From: Pseudomonadota bacterium
GTDB lineage: Bacteria > Pseudomonadota > Alphaproteobacteria > Rhodospirillales > Magnetospirillaceae
Assembly (NCBI GenBank): GCA_021793155.1
Contig: JAJYTF010000011.1
Coordinates: 62,001 to 126,000 of the forward strand
DNA length: 64,000 bases
Direction of reading: 5' to 3'
How positions within the stretch are numbered: position 1 is the first letter of the stretch; every line of letters starts with the position of its first letter. Below are positions 17,517 through 25,645 of this stretch, one piece after another. Below the pieces are notes generated by a model that was given only the letters and a program-made list of their open reading frames with translations, ran no database searches and had not been told where the DNA came from. Position numbers and translations under genes: made by a program.

Positions 17517-17538
17517 AAGCCGCCGCCGGCCGGCCCGG

Positions 17539-18504
17539 TCAGACCAATGTCGCGAGGGCGGACGGCAGTTCCGCCAGTTGAGCCTTCAACCCGACGAGAT
17601 CAACCACGCTACCGCCGCCATGCGCCACTTCGGTGTAGGTGCCGTGGCCGGCGCCATCATAGAAGACGACATATCGGCTGTGATTGCCCCAACTGATGCT
17701 TTCTTCGACGAAGCCGGTATCAAGCTGGGTGAAGCTGATGTGGCTAGTGGGGTTCAGCGCCACAATCGAACCATCGGTCTTGACCGCGGCCGCCGACGTG
17801 ACCGAACCGCTGGCATCGAAGGTGAAGGTCGCCCGGTTCTCGGGCTCGACATTCAGCGCCGTGGCGGAGCCGCCCTGGGCGATGAAGCCGGTTGAACCGG
17901 CCGCGACGACATAGCTGCCGCTGCCGCCCGGCTGCACGAAGGTCAGGCTCTTCACCTGATTGCCCTCTACCCAGCTCTCGGTGACGCCGCCGGTGCCGAT
18001 GGCGAACAGCGCGTCGGAGCGCGGCGTGATCGCGACAGTATTGCTGACGTCGCCGTGGCTGATGGTCCGGGTTTCGGCAGTGACGGCGTCGCCGGCAACG
18101 GTAAAGTCATAGACCAGGGTGCCGCCATCGGGAAGGCTGGCCGAGGGCTGAGCGATAGTGAAGCTCTTGTCGGTGATGGCGTAAAGACTCGTGCTGCCGG
18201 GTTCCAGCCCGAATTGGAGGATCTCGGTGCCCACGATAGAGGAGATGGTCTCGGTCACCGTGCCGGCGCCGACGACGAAACTCTCGCTGCCCGACAGCGG
18301 CACGGAATGCGCCTCCGGGCCGCGGATGACCTGCTCGGCCGTAACCTGGCCGTCGGCGATGGTGAATTGATAGCCCGCCGCCATGGACGCGGGCGAACGG
18401 CCGTGGGAATCCTCACCCCATCCCCAACCTCTGCCTTGGTCATCCGAATGTATCGAGGGGACCGCCCCCGCACCGGGGGTCATGTCGTAATCGAAACTTT
18501 CCAT
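17539..18504 (-). CDS. Unknown repetitive beta-rich protein
   Basis: 321-residue acidic, Gly/Ser/Thr-rich protein I do not recognise. After a ~40-residue Gly/Asp/Ser-rich head come three imperfect repeats of about 80 residues. They share the pattern Y-x-FT-x(3-5)-VTAE, then F-x-VGxGxVTE, then a hydrophobic strand and an SxSY-type ending (starts near YQFTIADGQVTAE, YDFTVAGDAVTAE and FTFDASGSVTSAA). No N-terminal signal or membrane segment is visible; the hydrophobic C-terminus (AELPSALATLV) could fit type I secretion but that is speculative. The start ATG 18504 has AGAAAGG 8 bases upstream; the frame is open further upstream but overlaps the parE promoter and gene. It converges with the arginine decarboxylase gene. 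Confidence 0.7.
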   Translation of the reverse strand: MESFDYDMTPGAGAVPSIHSDDQGRGWGWGEDSHGRSPASMAAGYQFTIADGQVTAEQVIRGPEAHSVPLSGSESFVVGAGTVTETISSIVGTEILQFGLEPGSTSLYAITDKSFTIAQPSASLPDGGTLVYDFTVAGDAVTAETRTISHGDVSNTVAITPRSDALFAIGTGGVTESWVEGNQVKSLTFVQPGGSGSYVVAAGSTGFIAQGGSATALNVEPENRATFTFDASGSVTSAAAVKTDGSIVALNPTSHISFTQLDTGFVEESISWGNHSRYVVFYDGAGHGTYTEVAHGGGSVVDLVGLKAQLAELPSALATLV

Positions 18505-18735
18505 GGCATGTACCTTTCTGGTCGAAGTCATAGTGACGCGATCGGCGTGCCATGAAGTTAAGCCGCAAGTCGAAGAGCACCCTGTAACCCTTCTGTGATC
18601 ATCTGTGACCAAATAGTTAGACCACCAGGGTGCCCGAGGATCGCAACCGCGACCACGGATAGCACCCGGGCCCATATTGATATCGGCTCTCGTCAATATC
18701 TTGTGGGGCGCAGGAATTAGCACTACCGGATGAGC

Positions 18736-18772
18736 TTGCCGCTCTCCCGGGGCCTCCCTATAATGCCGGCCA
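18736..18772 (+). promoter_or_regulatory. parE promoter, probably leaderless transcript
   Basis: TTGCCG (18736-18741), a 17-base spacer and a perfect TATAAT (18759-18764) form a strong sigma70-type promoter. The ParE start ATG is at 18772, 7 bases after the -10 element, which is where transcription should begin. There is no ribosome-binding sequence before the ATG. An mRNA starting at its own start codon is therefore predicted. Confidence 0.65.
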
Positions 18773-20757
18773 TGTCCGATCTCTTCCAATCGCTCGCCCC
18801 CAAAAGCACCGACTATTCCGCCAAGGACATCGAGGTCCTGGAGGGGCTGGAGCCGGTCCGACGGCGGCCCGGCATGTATATCGGCGGCACCGACGACAAG
18901 GCGCTGCACCACTTGGTGGCGGAAGTCCTCGACAACGCCATGGACGAGGCAGTGGCGGGCCATGCCAGCTGGATCGAGTTGGAACTCAAGGTCGACGGCA
19001 CCGCGGTGATCCGCGACAACGGGCGCGGCATCCCCATCGATCCGCATCCGAAATTCCCCGACAAGTCGGCCCTCGAGGTGATCCTCACCACTCTGCATTC
19101 GGGCGGCAAGTTCGGCGGCGACGCCTACAAGGTGTCGGGCGGTCTGCACGGCGTCGGCCTTTCCGTGGTCAACGCCCTGTCCGACCGCCTGACCATCGAG
19201 GTCGCGCGCGACCGGGAATTGTGGGCGCAAAGCTACTCCCGCGGGACGCCCCTCGGCCCCCTGACCAAGGTCGGGCCGGTGCAGAACCGCCGCGGCACCG
19301 CCGTGATCTTCCATCCGGATGCCGAGATCTTCGGCCCAAGGGCCCATCTGCGCCCCGGCCCTTTGTACCGGATGGCGCGCTCCAAGGCCTATTTGTACCG
19401 CGGTGTCGAGATCCGCTGGGCCTGCGACCCTCTGCTGGTCAAGGATGGCGACCCCACGCCGACCAAGGAAACGCTGCGTTTCCCCAATGGCCTCAAGGAT
19501 TTCCTCGATTCCATGCTGGAGGGTCGGCCGCTCATGGGCGGCCAAAGCTTCGCCGGCACCGCCAGCTTCGCCGACGACATGGGCAATGCCGAGTGGGCCA
19601 TCGCCTGGCCCGAGGACGAAGACGGGTTCTGCAACTCCTATTGCAACACCATTCCGACGCCCGAAGGCGGCAGCCATGAGGCTGGCCTGCGCAATGCCCT
19701 GACGCGCGGCCTGCGCCAGTACGGCGAGATGGCGGGCAATCGGCGCGCGGCGAACATTACCGCCGAGGACGTGATGGGCGGCGCCTGCATCGTCCTTTCG
19801 GTGTTCATCCGCGACCCACAGTTCCAGGGCCAGACCAAGGAAAAGCTGGCCACACCCGAGGCAACCCGCCTAGTGGAAAATTCCATCAAGGATCATTTCG
19901 ACCACTGGCTGTCGGGCGACCCTGCCGCCGCCAAGGCACTGCTCGAACGGCTGATCGAGCGGGCCGAGGACCGGGCGCGCAAGAAACAGGCGAAGGAGCT
20001 TTCGCGCAAGACCGCCACCAAGCGCCTGCGTCTGCCGGGCAAGCTGGCCGATTGCTCGCGCAGCCTGGCGCAAGGCTCGGAACTGTTCCTGGTAGAGGGC
20101 GACTCGGCCGGCGGCTCGGCCAAGCAGGGACGCAACCGGGAAACCCAGGCGGTGCTGCCGCTGCGCGGCAAGATCCTGAACGTCGCCTCGGCCACCCTTG
20201 ACAAGATGCGCGCCAACCAGGAGATCCGCGATCTCATCGAGGCGCTAGGCTGCGGCATCCGCGAATCCTACGACGACGACAAGCTGCGTTACGAGAAGAT
20301 CATCATCATGACCGATGCCGATGTGGACGGCGCCCATATCGCTTCCCTGCTGATGACATTTTTCTACCAGGAGATGCCCGGGCTGATCGAGCATGGGCAT
20401 CTGTTCCTCGCCTGCCCGCCGCTCTACCGCATCAGCCATGGGCAGACGACCGTCTATGCCCGCGACGACGCCCACAAGGGCGAACTCATGGCCTCGACCT
20501 TCGCCGGGAAGAAGGTGGAGATAAGCCGCTTCAAGGGCCTGGGTGAGATGCCGCCGCATCAGTTGAAGGAAACCACCATGGATCCGAAGACGCGCCAGCT
20601 GCTGCGCGTCATCGTGCCCCACGGCAAGACCGAAGAGGATCACGAGGAAGCCAAGGAGACCTCGCGCCTGGTGGACAGCCTGATGGGCAAGCGCCCGGAA
20701 CTGCGCTTCCAGTTCATCCAGGAGCGGGCCAGGTTCGTCAGGGATCTCGACGTATAG
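18772..20757 (+). CDS. parE: DNA topoisomerase IV subunit B
   Basis: 661-residue GHKL-type ATPase subunit of topoisomerase IV, which unlinks daughter chromosomes. Visible motifs are RRRPGMYIGGTD and DNGRGIPID (ATP site), GLHGVG, the TOPRIM motifs EGDSAGGSAKQGRNRETQAVLPLRGKILNV and MTDADVDGAHI, and the C-terminal FKGLGEM block. The KQGRNRETQAVLPL variant and length fit ParE, not GyrB. An in-frame ATG at 18763 lies within the -10 element, so 18772 (MSDLFQ) is preferred. parC is not in the window. Confidence 0.94.
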   Translation: MSDLFQSLAPKSTDYSAKDIEVLEGLEPVRRRPGMYIGGTDDKALHHLVAEVLDNAMDEAVAGHASWIELELKVDGTAVIRDNGRGIPIDPHPKFPDKSALEVILTTLHSGGKFGGDAYKVSGGLHGVGLSVVNALSDRLTIEVARDRELWAQSYSRGTPLGPLTKVGPVQNRRGTAVIFHPDAEIFGPRAHLRPGPLYRMARSKAYLYRGVEIRWACDPLLVKDGDPTPTKETLRFPNGLKDFLDSMLEGRPLMGGQSFAGTASFADDMGNAEWAIAWPEDEDGFCNSYCNTIPTPEGGSHEAGLRNALTRGLRQYGEMAGNRRAANITAEDVMGGACIVLSVFIRDPQFQGQTKEKLATPEATRLVENSIKDHFDHWLSGDPAAAKALLERLIERAEDRARKKQAKELSRKTATKRLRLPGKLADCSRSLAQGSELFLVEGDSAGGSAKQGRNRETQAVLPLRGKILNVASATLDKMRANQEIRDLIEALGCGIRESYDDDKLRYEKIIIMTDADVDGAHIASLLMTFFYQEMPGLIEHGHLFLACPPLYRISHGQTTVYARDDAHKGELMASTFAGKKVEISRFKGLGEMPPHQLKETTMDPKTRQLLRVIVPHGKTEEDHEEAKETSRLVDSLMGKRPELRFQFIQERARFVRDLDV

Positions 20758-20933
20758 AACGCAGGGCTTCCGGCCCGGTCGCCTGAGGCGATCGACGGAG
20801 GTAGCAGATCGGCCGAAGCGCTGAACGGTTATCGTTCGCCCCGGCAAGAGCGGCGGCCTGCACCGGGGCGATACACCGGCCCTCCCGCCGCCCCCTGGTC
20901 CATTTCCGGGGGCTGGTCGCCGGAAGAGTCAAA

Positions 20934-21455
20934 GTGGCAAAGCCGACGGCGATCGGCGGCACCATGACCAGCGTGCAGGCAGTTGGAACGGTCAGCGCCC
21001 CGCCGGTCACCTTCCATCGGCTCTACCTGCCTGACGGGGGCTTCTTCCAACTTCACCTGGACGCCGAGGGACAGCCCGACGAATGCCGCTATTTCAGCGT
21101 CTTCGACAACATCACCCCCGGCAACGAGGAAGACTGGCGATTCTGGCTGGACAGAGCGGAAGGGCTCATCGGCTGGCCGGAATTTCAGACCAAGGACGGC
21201 AAGAGCTATGGCCGCCGCTGGAATGCCGGACCAGCACGAATCGCGCCGCGCCGCCTCGATGAACGAATCGAGACCGCACGGAACGAGCTGTCCTCCGTCG
21301 CCCAGGCGATGCTTTACGCCGCCCCCATCGGCGCGCCACCGCCGGCGCCCTCCGATGAATACATCCTGGTCGAAGCCATCGAGCAGCAAGGGCAGGCCTG
21401 GGTGCGCATTTCCGCCGGGCTCGATATCAACCCGGCATCCCTGTCGCTGGCTTGA
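20934..21455 (+). CDS. DUF2491 (YjfK-like) protein
   Basis: Up to 173 residues, similar to the C-terminal two thirds of YjfK-type DUF2491 proteins (FHRLYLPDGGFFQLHLD, CRYFSVFDNITP, EGLIGWPEFQTKDGKSYGRRW). It sits in the order DUF2491-DUF350-PspA, like the E. coli yjfK-yjfL-yjfJ genes, whose function is unknown but which involve membrane stress proteins. The start is uncertain: GTG 20934 and ATG 20964 (MTSVQAVGTV) both lack a good ribosome site, and the protein is shorter than the ~210-residue family norm. The N-terminal part may therefore be eroded, as the next gene is. Confidence 0.7.
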   Translation: MAKPTAIGGTMTSVQAVGTVSAPPVTFHRLYLPDGGFFQLHLDAEGQPDECRYFSVFDNITPGNEEDWRFWLDRAEGLIGWPEFQTKDGKSYGRRWNAGPARIAPRRLDERIETARNELSSVAQAMLYAAPIGAPPPAPSDEYILVEAIEQQGQAWVRISAGLDINPASLSLA

Positions 21456-21463
21456 GGTGCCCG

Positions 21464-22005
21464 ATGGTCGACATGCGCTCCGTTCTAGACGCCCTTGCAG
21501 CCGGGCTGCTGGTCCTGCTGCCGCAATTCGCCGTCACCATGGCGCTGCTGATCATCGGTGTAGCCATCTACATGCGCCTCACCCCGTTCAACGAGCGAAA
21601 CCTAGTGGTCCGCCCCAGACGCTTGGTCCCCAAGCGCCTGGATCAGGCGGCCCACCAACCAATTGAATTGTGGTGAAAATTCGACGGCTGGTGGCGGTAC
21701 CATCCGTCGGATTTTCACCACTAGTGGTCCAGGGCAATACCGCCGGGGGCATCACGCTGGGCGGGGCCATCCTGGCGCTGGCCATTCCTCTGGCCGCCAC
21801 CCTGGCCACCAGCCATGCGGTCCTCGACATCGTGTTGTGGGGCGTAGTGGCGCTGATCCTGCAGTTACTCTCCTTCACCGCGGCGCGGCTGTTGATCCCC
21901 GACCTGCGACGGCAGATCGAGGGAGGAAATACCGCTAGCGCAATTGCGCTGGTCGGAGTGCAACTGGCCGTCGCCCAGATGAATGCGGCCGCCATGGCCG
22001 GTTGA
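21464..22005 (+). pseudogene. DUF350 (YjfL-like) membrane protein gene, broken by a small insertion
   Basis: DUF350 proteins are four-helix membrane proteins of unknown function. The 5' part (ATG 21464, preceded by GAGGTG) encodes MVDMRSVLDALAAGLLVLL through TPFNERNLVV. The 3' part, in another frame, resumes QGNTAGGITLGGAILALAIPLAA and continues to 22005. Removing 119 bases between two copies of CTAGTGGTCC (21602-21611, 21721-21730) rebuilds a continuous ~140-residue DUF350 protein reading NERNLVVQGNTAGG. As it stands, translation stops at 21676 after 70 residues with one membrane segment. A GTG at 21670 inside the insertion could initiate the distal half. Confidence 0.85.
21602..21730. mobile_element. 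109-bp MITE-like insertion with 10-bp target duplication
   Basis: The insertion 21612-21720 is flanked by direct repeats CTAGTGGTCC. It contains a near-perfect 18-bp inverted repeat (21670-21687 with 21704-21721, beginning GTGGTGAAAATTCGACGG, one mismatch) and a smaller perfect 7-bp hairpin CGCTTGG/CCAAGCG near 21620-21636. No transposase is present and the extreme ends of the 109 bases are not inverted repeats. It looks like a non-autonomous miniature element or the scar of one. Confidence 0.7.
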
Positions 22006-22028
22006 TCGAACCCGAATGGAGGCGTCCC

Positions 22029-22802
22029 ATGTTCTCGTTCATTCGCAATCTTCTGGGCACCAAGACCGATCAAGCCGTGCAAAGCGCCATCGAGGCGTTG
22101 GTTCGCTGGGACCCGCAAACCGCCACCGAAGCCGAGCTCCGCACGATGGAGCAGTATCTGGACCATCTGGGCCTTCAGGTTGCCGAGGCGCGGGATTCAT
22201 ACACACGGGAAAAAAAGGAATCGGATGCCATCCAGGCTTTGTCTCATCAGCGCATGGCCGCGGCTGAGCAGTTGCAGAAACAAATGGCGGAAGAGCCGGA
22301 CCCCGCCCGCAAGGCCCAATTGGAAAGCAGCCTGACTACCCTGGTGTCGATGCTGGAACAGATGGCGCCGGACGTCGATCGCGAGGCCAAGGACGTTGCG
22401 GATGCCCAGGACTTCCTCGAAATGCTGGAAAAGAGCTATGCCGAGGCCGGAGCCAAGCTCAAGGAGGCCCACGCCCAGTTGATCCGGGCGCAACGCGACC
22501 TGGGACGGGCCGACCAGCAGCGGCAGATGGCCGAGCGCCAAGCGGAAGGAGCCCGCCAGGCCGCCGGCCTGTCACACGCCACCAGCGGCCTGACAGTGGC
22601 GCTGAACGCCATGCAGGACGCGGCCGCCAAGGAACGCGAAAAGGCCGAGGCGGCCAATGCGAAGGCCAAGCTGCTGCACCCCTCGGACCCCGAGAAGGCG
22701 GATTCGAACATCGCCGCAGCCCTGGCCAAGGTCGCTGGAGCGGTGCCGCAGCCGCTCAGCGTCACCGACCGGCTGGCGGCGCTGAAGGCGCGGCGGTCGT
22801 AG
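22029..22802 (+). CDS. PspA/IM30 family protein (YjfJ-like)
   Basis: 257-residue, almost entirely helical coiled-coil protein of the PspA/IM30 family, which coats and protects stressed membranes from the cytoplasmic side. The N-terminus MFSFIRNLLGTKTDQAVQSAIEALV can act as the amphipathic membrane anchor. It is followed by long charged heptad-rich helices and a flexible Ala/Lys tail. The start ATG 22029 has GGAGG 6 bases upstream. It is third in the DUF2491-DUF350-PspA set and its end overlaps the convergent antiporter gene by 41 bases. Confidence 0.88.
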   Translation: MFSFIRNLLGTKTDQAVQSAIEALVRWDPQTATEAELRTMEQYLDHLGLQVAEARDSYTREKKESDAIQALSHQRMAAAEQLQKQMAEEPDPARKAQLESSLTTLVSMLEQMAPDVDREAKDVADAQDFLEMLEKSYAEAGAKLKEAHAQLIRAQRDLGRADQQRQMAERQAEGARQAAGLSHATSGLTVALNAMQDAAAKEREKAEAANAKAKLLHPSDPEKADSNIAAALAKVAGAVPQPLSVTDRLAALKARRS

Positions 22803-24609
22803 GGCCGGCGGCGTCCGGCGGCGGCGCGAACACTGCGACGCGGTCGCCGCTTTTCAACCAAGCCGATTGTTCCGGTGTATGGAACGCCATGCTGCCGTCA
22901 GCCCGAATTGCGAGCACCAGTTTTTCGGTATCCGAGTGCTTTTCCGCAATCTTCAACCCGGCCTCGACGGCATCCACGGCCTCGAGACGAAAGGCCCAGC
23001 CGGTTCGGATCATGTCGTTCAGGCTGTGAAAATCCAGGCCCGGCTCGGAGACCACCTTGCCGCGCCAGTCCCGGGCCGGGATCGCATGGCGGTCCAGCCG
23101 CCCGGATTGCAGAGCCAGCTGGTGGACCCTCTCGCGCCCCAGTTCCGGCGCCAGGCGAGCGCAGACCAGCGCGTTGTAAGCGTCGTTGTCGGTCGCCGCC
23201 AGGACATAATCGATGTCGGTAGTATCGGCCACCTCGTCGACTCTTTGTGACAGGACATCCGCCGCGACAGTTGCGATGCCCCGCTCGCGTGCCGGTCGGA
23301 GCGAAGCCCATGACGGGTCGGCCAACACCACCGGCACGTCGGCCTGATGCAGGGCCGATCCCAACGCCAGGGACCACGGGGAGGCTCCGACGATCAGCAG
23401 GCCGGGCCGATCCGAGGAACGCAGACCGAGAAGGCCGGCGAAGACGGTCAAGCTCAGGCCCTGCAGCACCACGGTGCCGGTGATGACTGAAAAGATCAAC
23501 GGCAAGACAAGCGAGCCGTCGCGGAACCCGGCGTCGCTCAGTGCGCGCCCGGCCAGGCCGGCGACAGCCGCAGCGATGATCCCGCGCGGGCCCAGCCAGG
23601 ACAGCAGCGCGGTCTCGCGCCAGGAAAAACCTGAACCCAACATGGCCAAGCCCACGGCAGCGGGGCGGACCACCAGCATCAACGCCGCGACGAAGGCGCC
23701 GACGCGCCAGTTCGCGGCGCCGATCACGCCGCGATCGATATCGGCGGCCAAGATGATGAACAGCATGGAGACGACAAGCATGGTGAGTGACTGCTGGACA
23801 CGTGCCAGAGTGCCGAATCCGGTGATATTGGCATTGGCGAGACCCAGGCCGAAGACCGTTGCCGCCAGCAGCCCGGCATCGCGCTCCAGCAGATTGCCGC
23901 AGGCGTAGAGCCCCAGGGTGCCGGCCAGCAGCATGCCTATGCGAAGTTCCTCCGGAGCCTGATCGGAATGGAACGCGGTGCGCAGCCCCCAGGCTGCCGC
24001 CAAACCGCCGCCGATCGTCCCCGCCACGGCGGGGACCAGCTTCAACAGCAGGTTCATCCCACCACCACCCGACAGCGATGCCTCGCCCACCGCCACCTGC
24101 AGGCTGATGACCGTCACCATCGCTCCGATGGGGTCGTTGACCACCGCCTCCCATTTGAGCAGCGAGCGCAACCGGCGCTGCAGCCGCGCCTGCCGCAACA
24201 GCGGCAGAATGACCGTCGGCCCGGTCACTACCAGGATCGCCCCGACCACGATGGCTACCGGCCAGGAGAGCGGTCCGATCCAGTGGGCGGCCAGCGTTCC
24301 GAAGATCCAGTTGAGCGGCAAGCCGGCAAACAGCAGCCGGCGGACCGCCGGGCCGGCCTGCCGAAGGTCGCGCAGGTTGAGAGTCAGTCCGCCTTCGCAG
24401 ACGACCAGCGCCACGGCGACTCCGACCAACGGCTGGTACAGCCGCCCAAGGTCGTGGGAAGGATGGATCAGCCGCAGCCCCGGCCCGAACAGGAGACCCA
24501 GACCGAGGAGCAGAATGATCGGCGGCACCTTCGTGCGCCAACCCAGCCATTGGGCGAAGATGCCGCTGACGATGACCGCCAGCACATAGACCGCGACATG
24601 AAGTTCCAA
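22762..24609 (-). CDS. CPA1-type sodium(potassium)/proton antiporter with TrkA-N domain
   Basis: About 615 residues. The N-terminal ~400 residues form a Na_H_exchanger domain with around twelve helices (for example LLLGLGLLFGPGLRLI, VAVALVVCEGGLTLNL, GAILVVTGPTVILPLLRQARL, and WEAVVNDPIGAMVTV with the conserved acidic ND). A Rossmann-like TrkA-N domain follows (LLIVGASPWSLALGSALHQADVPVVLAD) and a C-terminal regulatory segment. The role is cation/proton exchange controlled by nucleotide binding. The frame is open to 24762, but that overlaps the nitroreductase gene; TTG 24609 (LELHVAVYVLAV) just before the first helix is the likely start, without a strong ribosome site. Confidence 0.85.
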   Translation of the reverse strand: MELHVAVYVLAVIVSGIFAQWLGWRTKVPPIILLLGLGLLFGPGLRLIHPSHDLGRLYQPLVGVAVALVVCEGGLTLNLRDLRQAGPAVRRLLFAGLPLNWIFGTLAAHWIGPLSWPVAIVVGAILVVTGPTVILPLLRQARLQRRLRSLLKWEAVVNDPIGAMVTVISLQVAVGEASLSGGGGMNLLLKLVPAVAGTIGGGLAAAWGLRTAFHSDQAPEELRIGMLLAGTLGLYACGNLLERDAGLLAATVFGLGLANANITGFGTLARVQQSLTMLVVSMLFIILAADIDRGVIGAANWRVGAFVAALMLVVRPAAVGLAMLGSGFSWRETALLSWLGPRGIIAAAVAGLAGRALSDAGFRDGSLVLPLIFSVITGTVVLQGLSLTVFAGLLGLRSSDRPGLLIVGASPWSLALGSALHQADVPVVLADPSWASLRPARERGIATVAADVLSQRVDEVADTTDIDYVLAATDNDAYNALVCARLAPELGRERVHQLALQSGRLDRHAIPARDWRGKVVSEPGLDFHSLNDMIRTGWAFRLEAVDAVEAGLKIAEKHSDTEKLVLAIRADGSMAFHTPEQSAWLKSGDRVAVFAPPPDAAGPTTAAPSAPPAGR

Positions 24610-24715
24610 GTTCCGACGCCCCGCTGCGGTGTCCCATTCCGTGGTGGAACAAGCGCAATCGGATTCCGGCCCATGCCTTCCGTCGCCCGCATGCCTTCCG
24701 ACACCGTCATGGCGC

Positions 24716-25432
24716 TCAAGGGCTGTCCCACAGGAAGGTGGCGAAGGATGATACCGGCTCACGCTCCGTCACCAGGCGGTTTTCCGGAGCCTCGGGATCT
24801 TCATGGCCGATGGCGAGGCCGCAGGCGATCACTTCGCTGTCGGAAATGCCCAATTCGGCGCGGATCAGCCGGTTGAACTTGGTGAAGGCCTGCTGCGGGC
24901 AGGTATGCAGGCCGAAGCCGCGTGCGGCCAGCAGGATGGACATGAGGAACGTACCGGTGTCGTACCAGCTTCCCTGTGACATCTGCCGGTCGATGGTGAT
25001 AAACATTCCCACCGGCGCGCCGAAGAACAGGTAGTTGCGGCCGTGCTGGCGCTTCATCGCCGCCGCATCACCTTTGGCGATGCCAAGCTGCGAGTAGAGG
25101 TCCTTACCCAGCTTGCGCCGCCGCGACAGATACGGCTCGGTCCACTGCCTGGGGTAGTACTCATACTCTTCCTGGTAAGCCGGATCTTCCGCTTCATGGG
25201 CGGCGAGAATCGTTGCGGAAAGGCGCCTCTTGGCCTCGCCGGCCACCACCCAGACCTTCCACGGTTGAATGTTGGAGCCGCTGGGCGCCCGGCTGGCAAG
25301 GGCCAGGATCCGCTCGATGGTATCGCGCGGTACCGGGGTCGGCAGGAAGGCGCGCACCGCCCGGCGAGTGGCGATCGCCTCGAACACGTCGCATTGGGCC
25401 TGCGGCAGGACATCGTTGGCAAGGTGGCTCAT
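24716..25432 (-). CDS. Nitroreductase family flavoenzyme
   Basis: 238-residue FMN-dependent oxidoreductase of the nitroreductase superfamily, closest in pattern to the NfsB/nitrobenzoate reductase group. The N-terminal FMN phosphate site is ATRRAVRAFLPTPVP; RAPSGSNIQPWKVWVV is the classic dimer/FMN motif; ILLAARGFGLHTCPQQAF and VIACGLAIGHEDPEAPEN are C-terminal motifs. The frame is open to 25594, but ATG 25432 (MSHLANDVLP) has AGGGG 8 bases upstream and fits the family length. The natural substrate is unknown. Confidence 0.85.
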   Translation of the reverse strand: MSHLANDVLPQAQCDVFEAIATRRAVRAFLPTPVPRDTIERILALASRAPSGSNIQPWKVWVVAGEAKRRLSATILAAHEAEDPAYQEEYEYYPRQWTEPYLSRRRKLGKDLYSQLGIAKGDAAAMKRQHGRNYLFFGAPVGMFITIDRQMSQGSWYDTGTFLMSILLAARGFGLHTCPQQAFTKFNRLIRAELGISDSEVIACGLAIGHEDPEAPENRLVTEREPVSSFATFLWDSP

Positions 25433-25645
25433 CGGTTGTTCCCCTGGTGGCATTAACGCGTTTTCCGCTTCGCTCCGAACGTCTGATACAATGCCTGCGG
25501 CTGCGGCAGGCTCGAACGCCGCCTTGCCGGATCCGCCGGCAATCACACGGAATACGCGCAACGCGCGGAGGCTTGTCGCAAGACTCCGCTCCACAGCGAA
25601 GTGGGGTTTGCTCGACCCTAATAGGGAAACAACCTCGCCGGGATG

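Noticed and set aside
22898-24658. 586-codon minus-strand frame overlapping the antiporter
   Set aside because: Out of frame with the antiporter's clear membrane helices and TrkA-N motif; composition is Arg/Gly-rich shadow.
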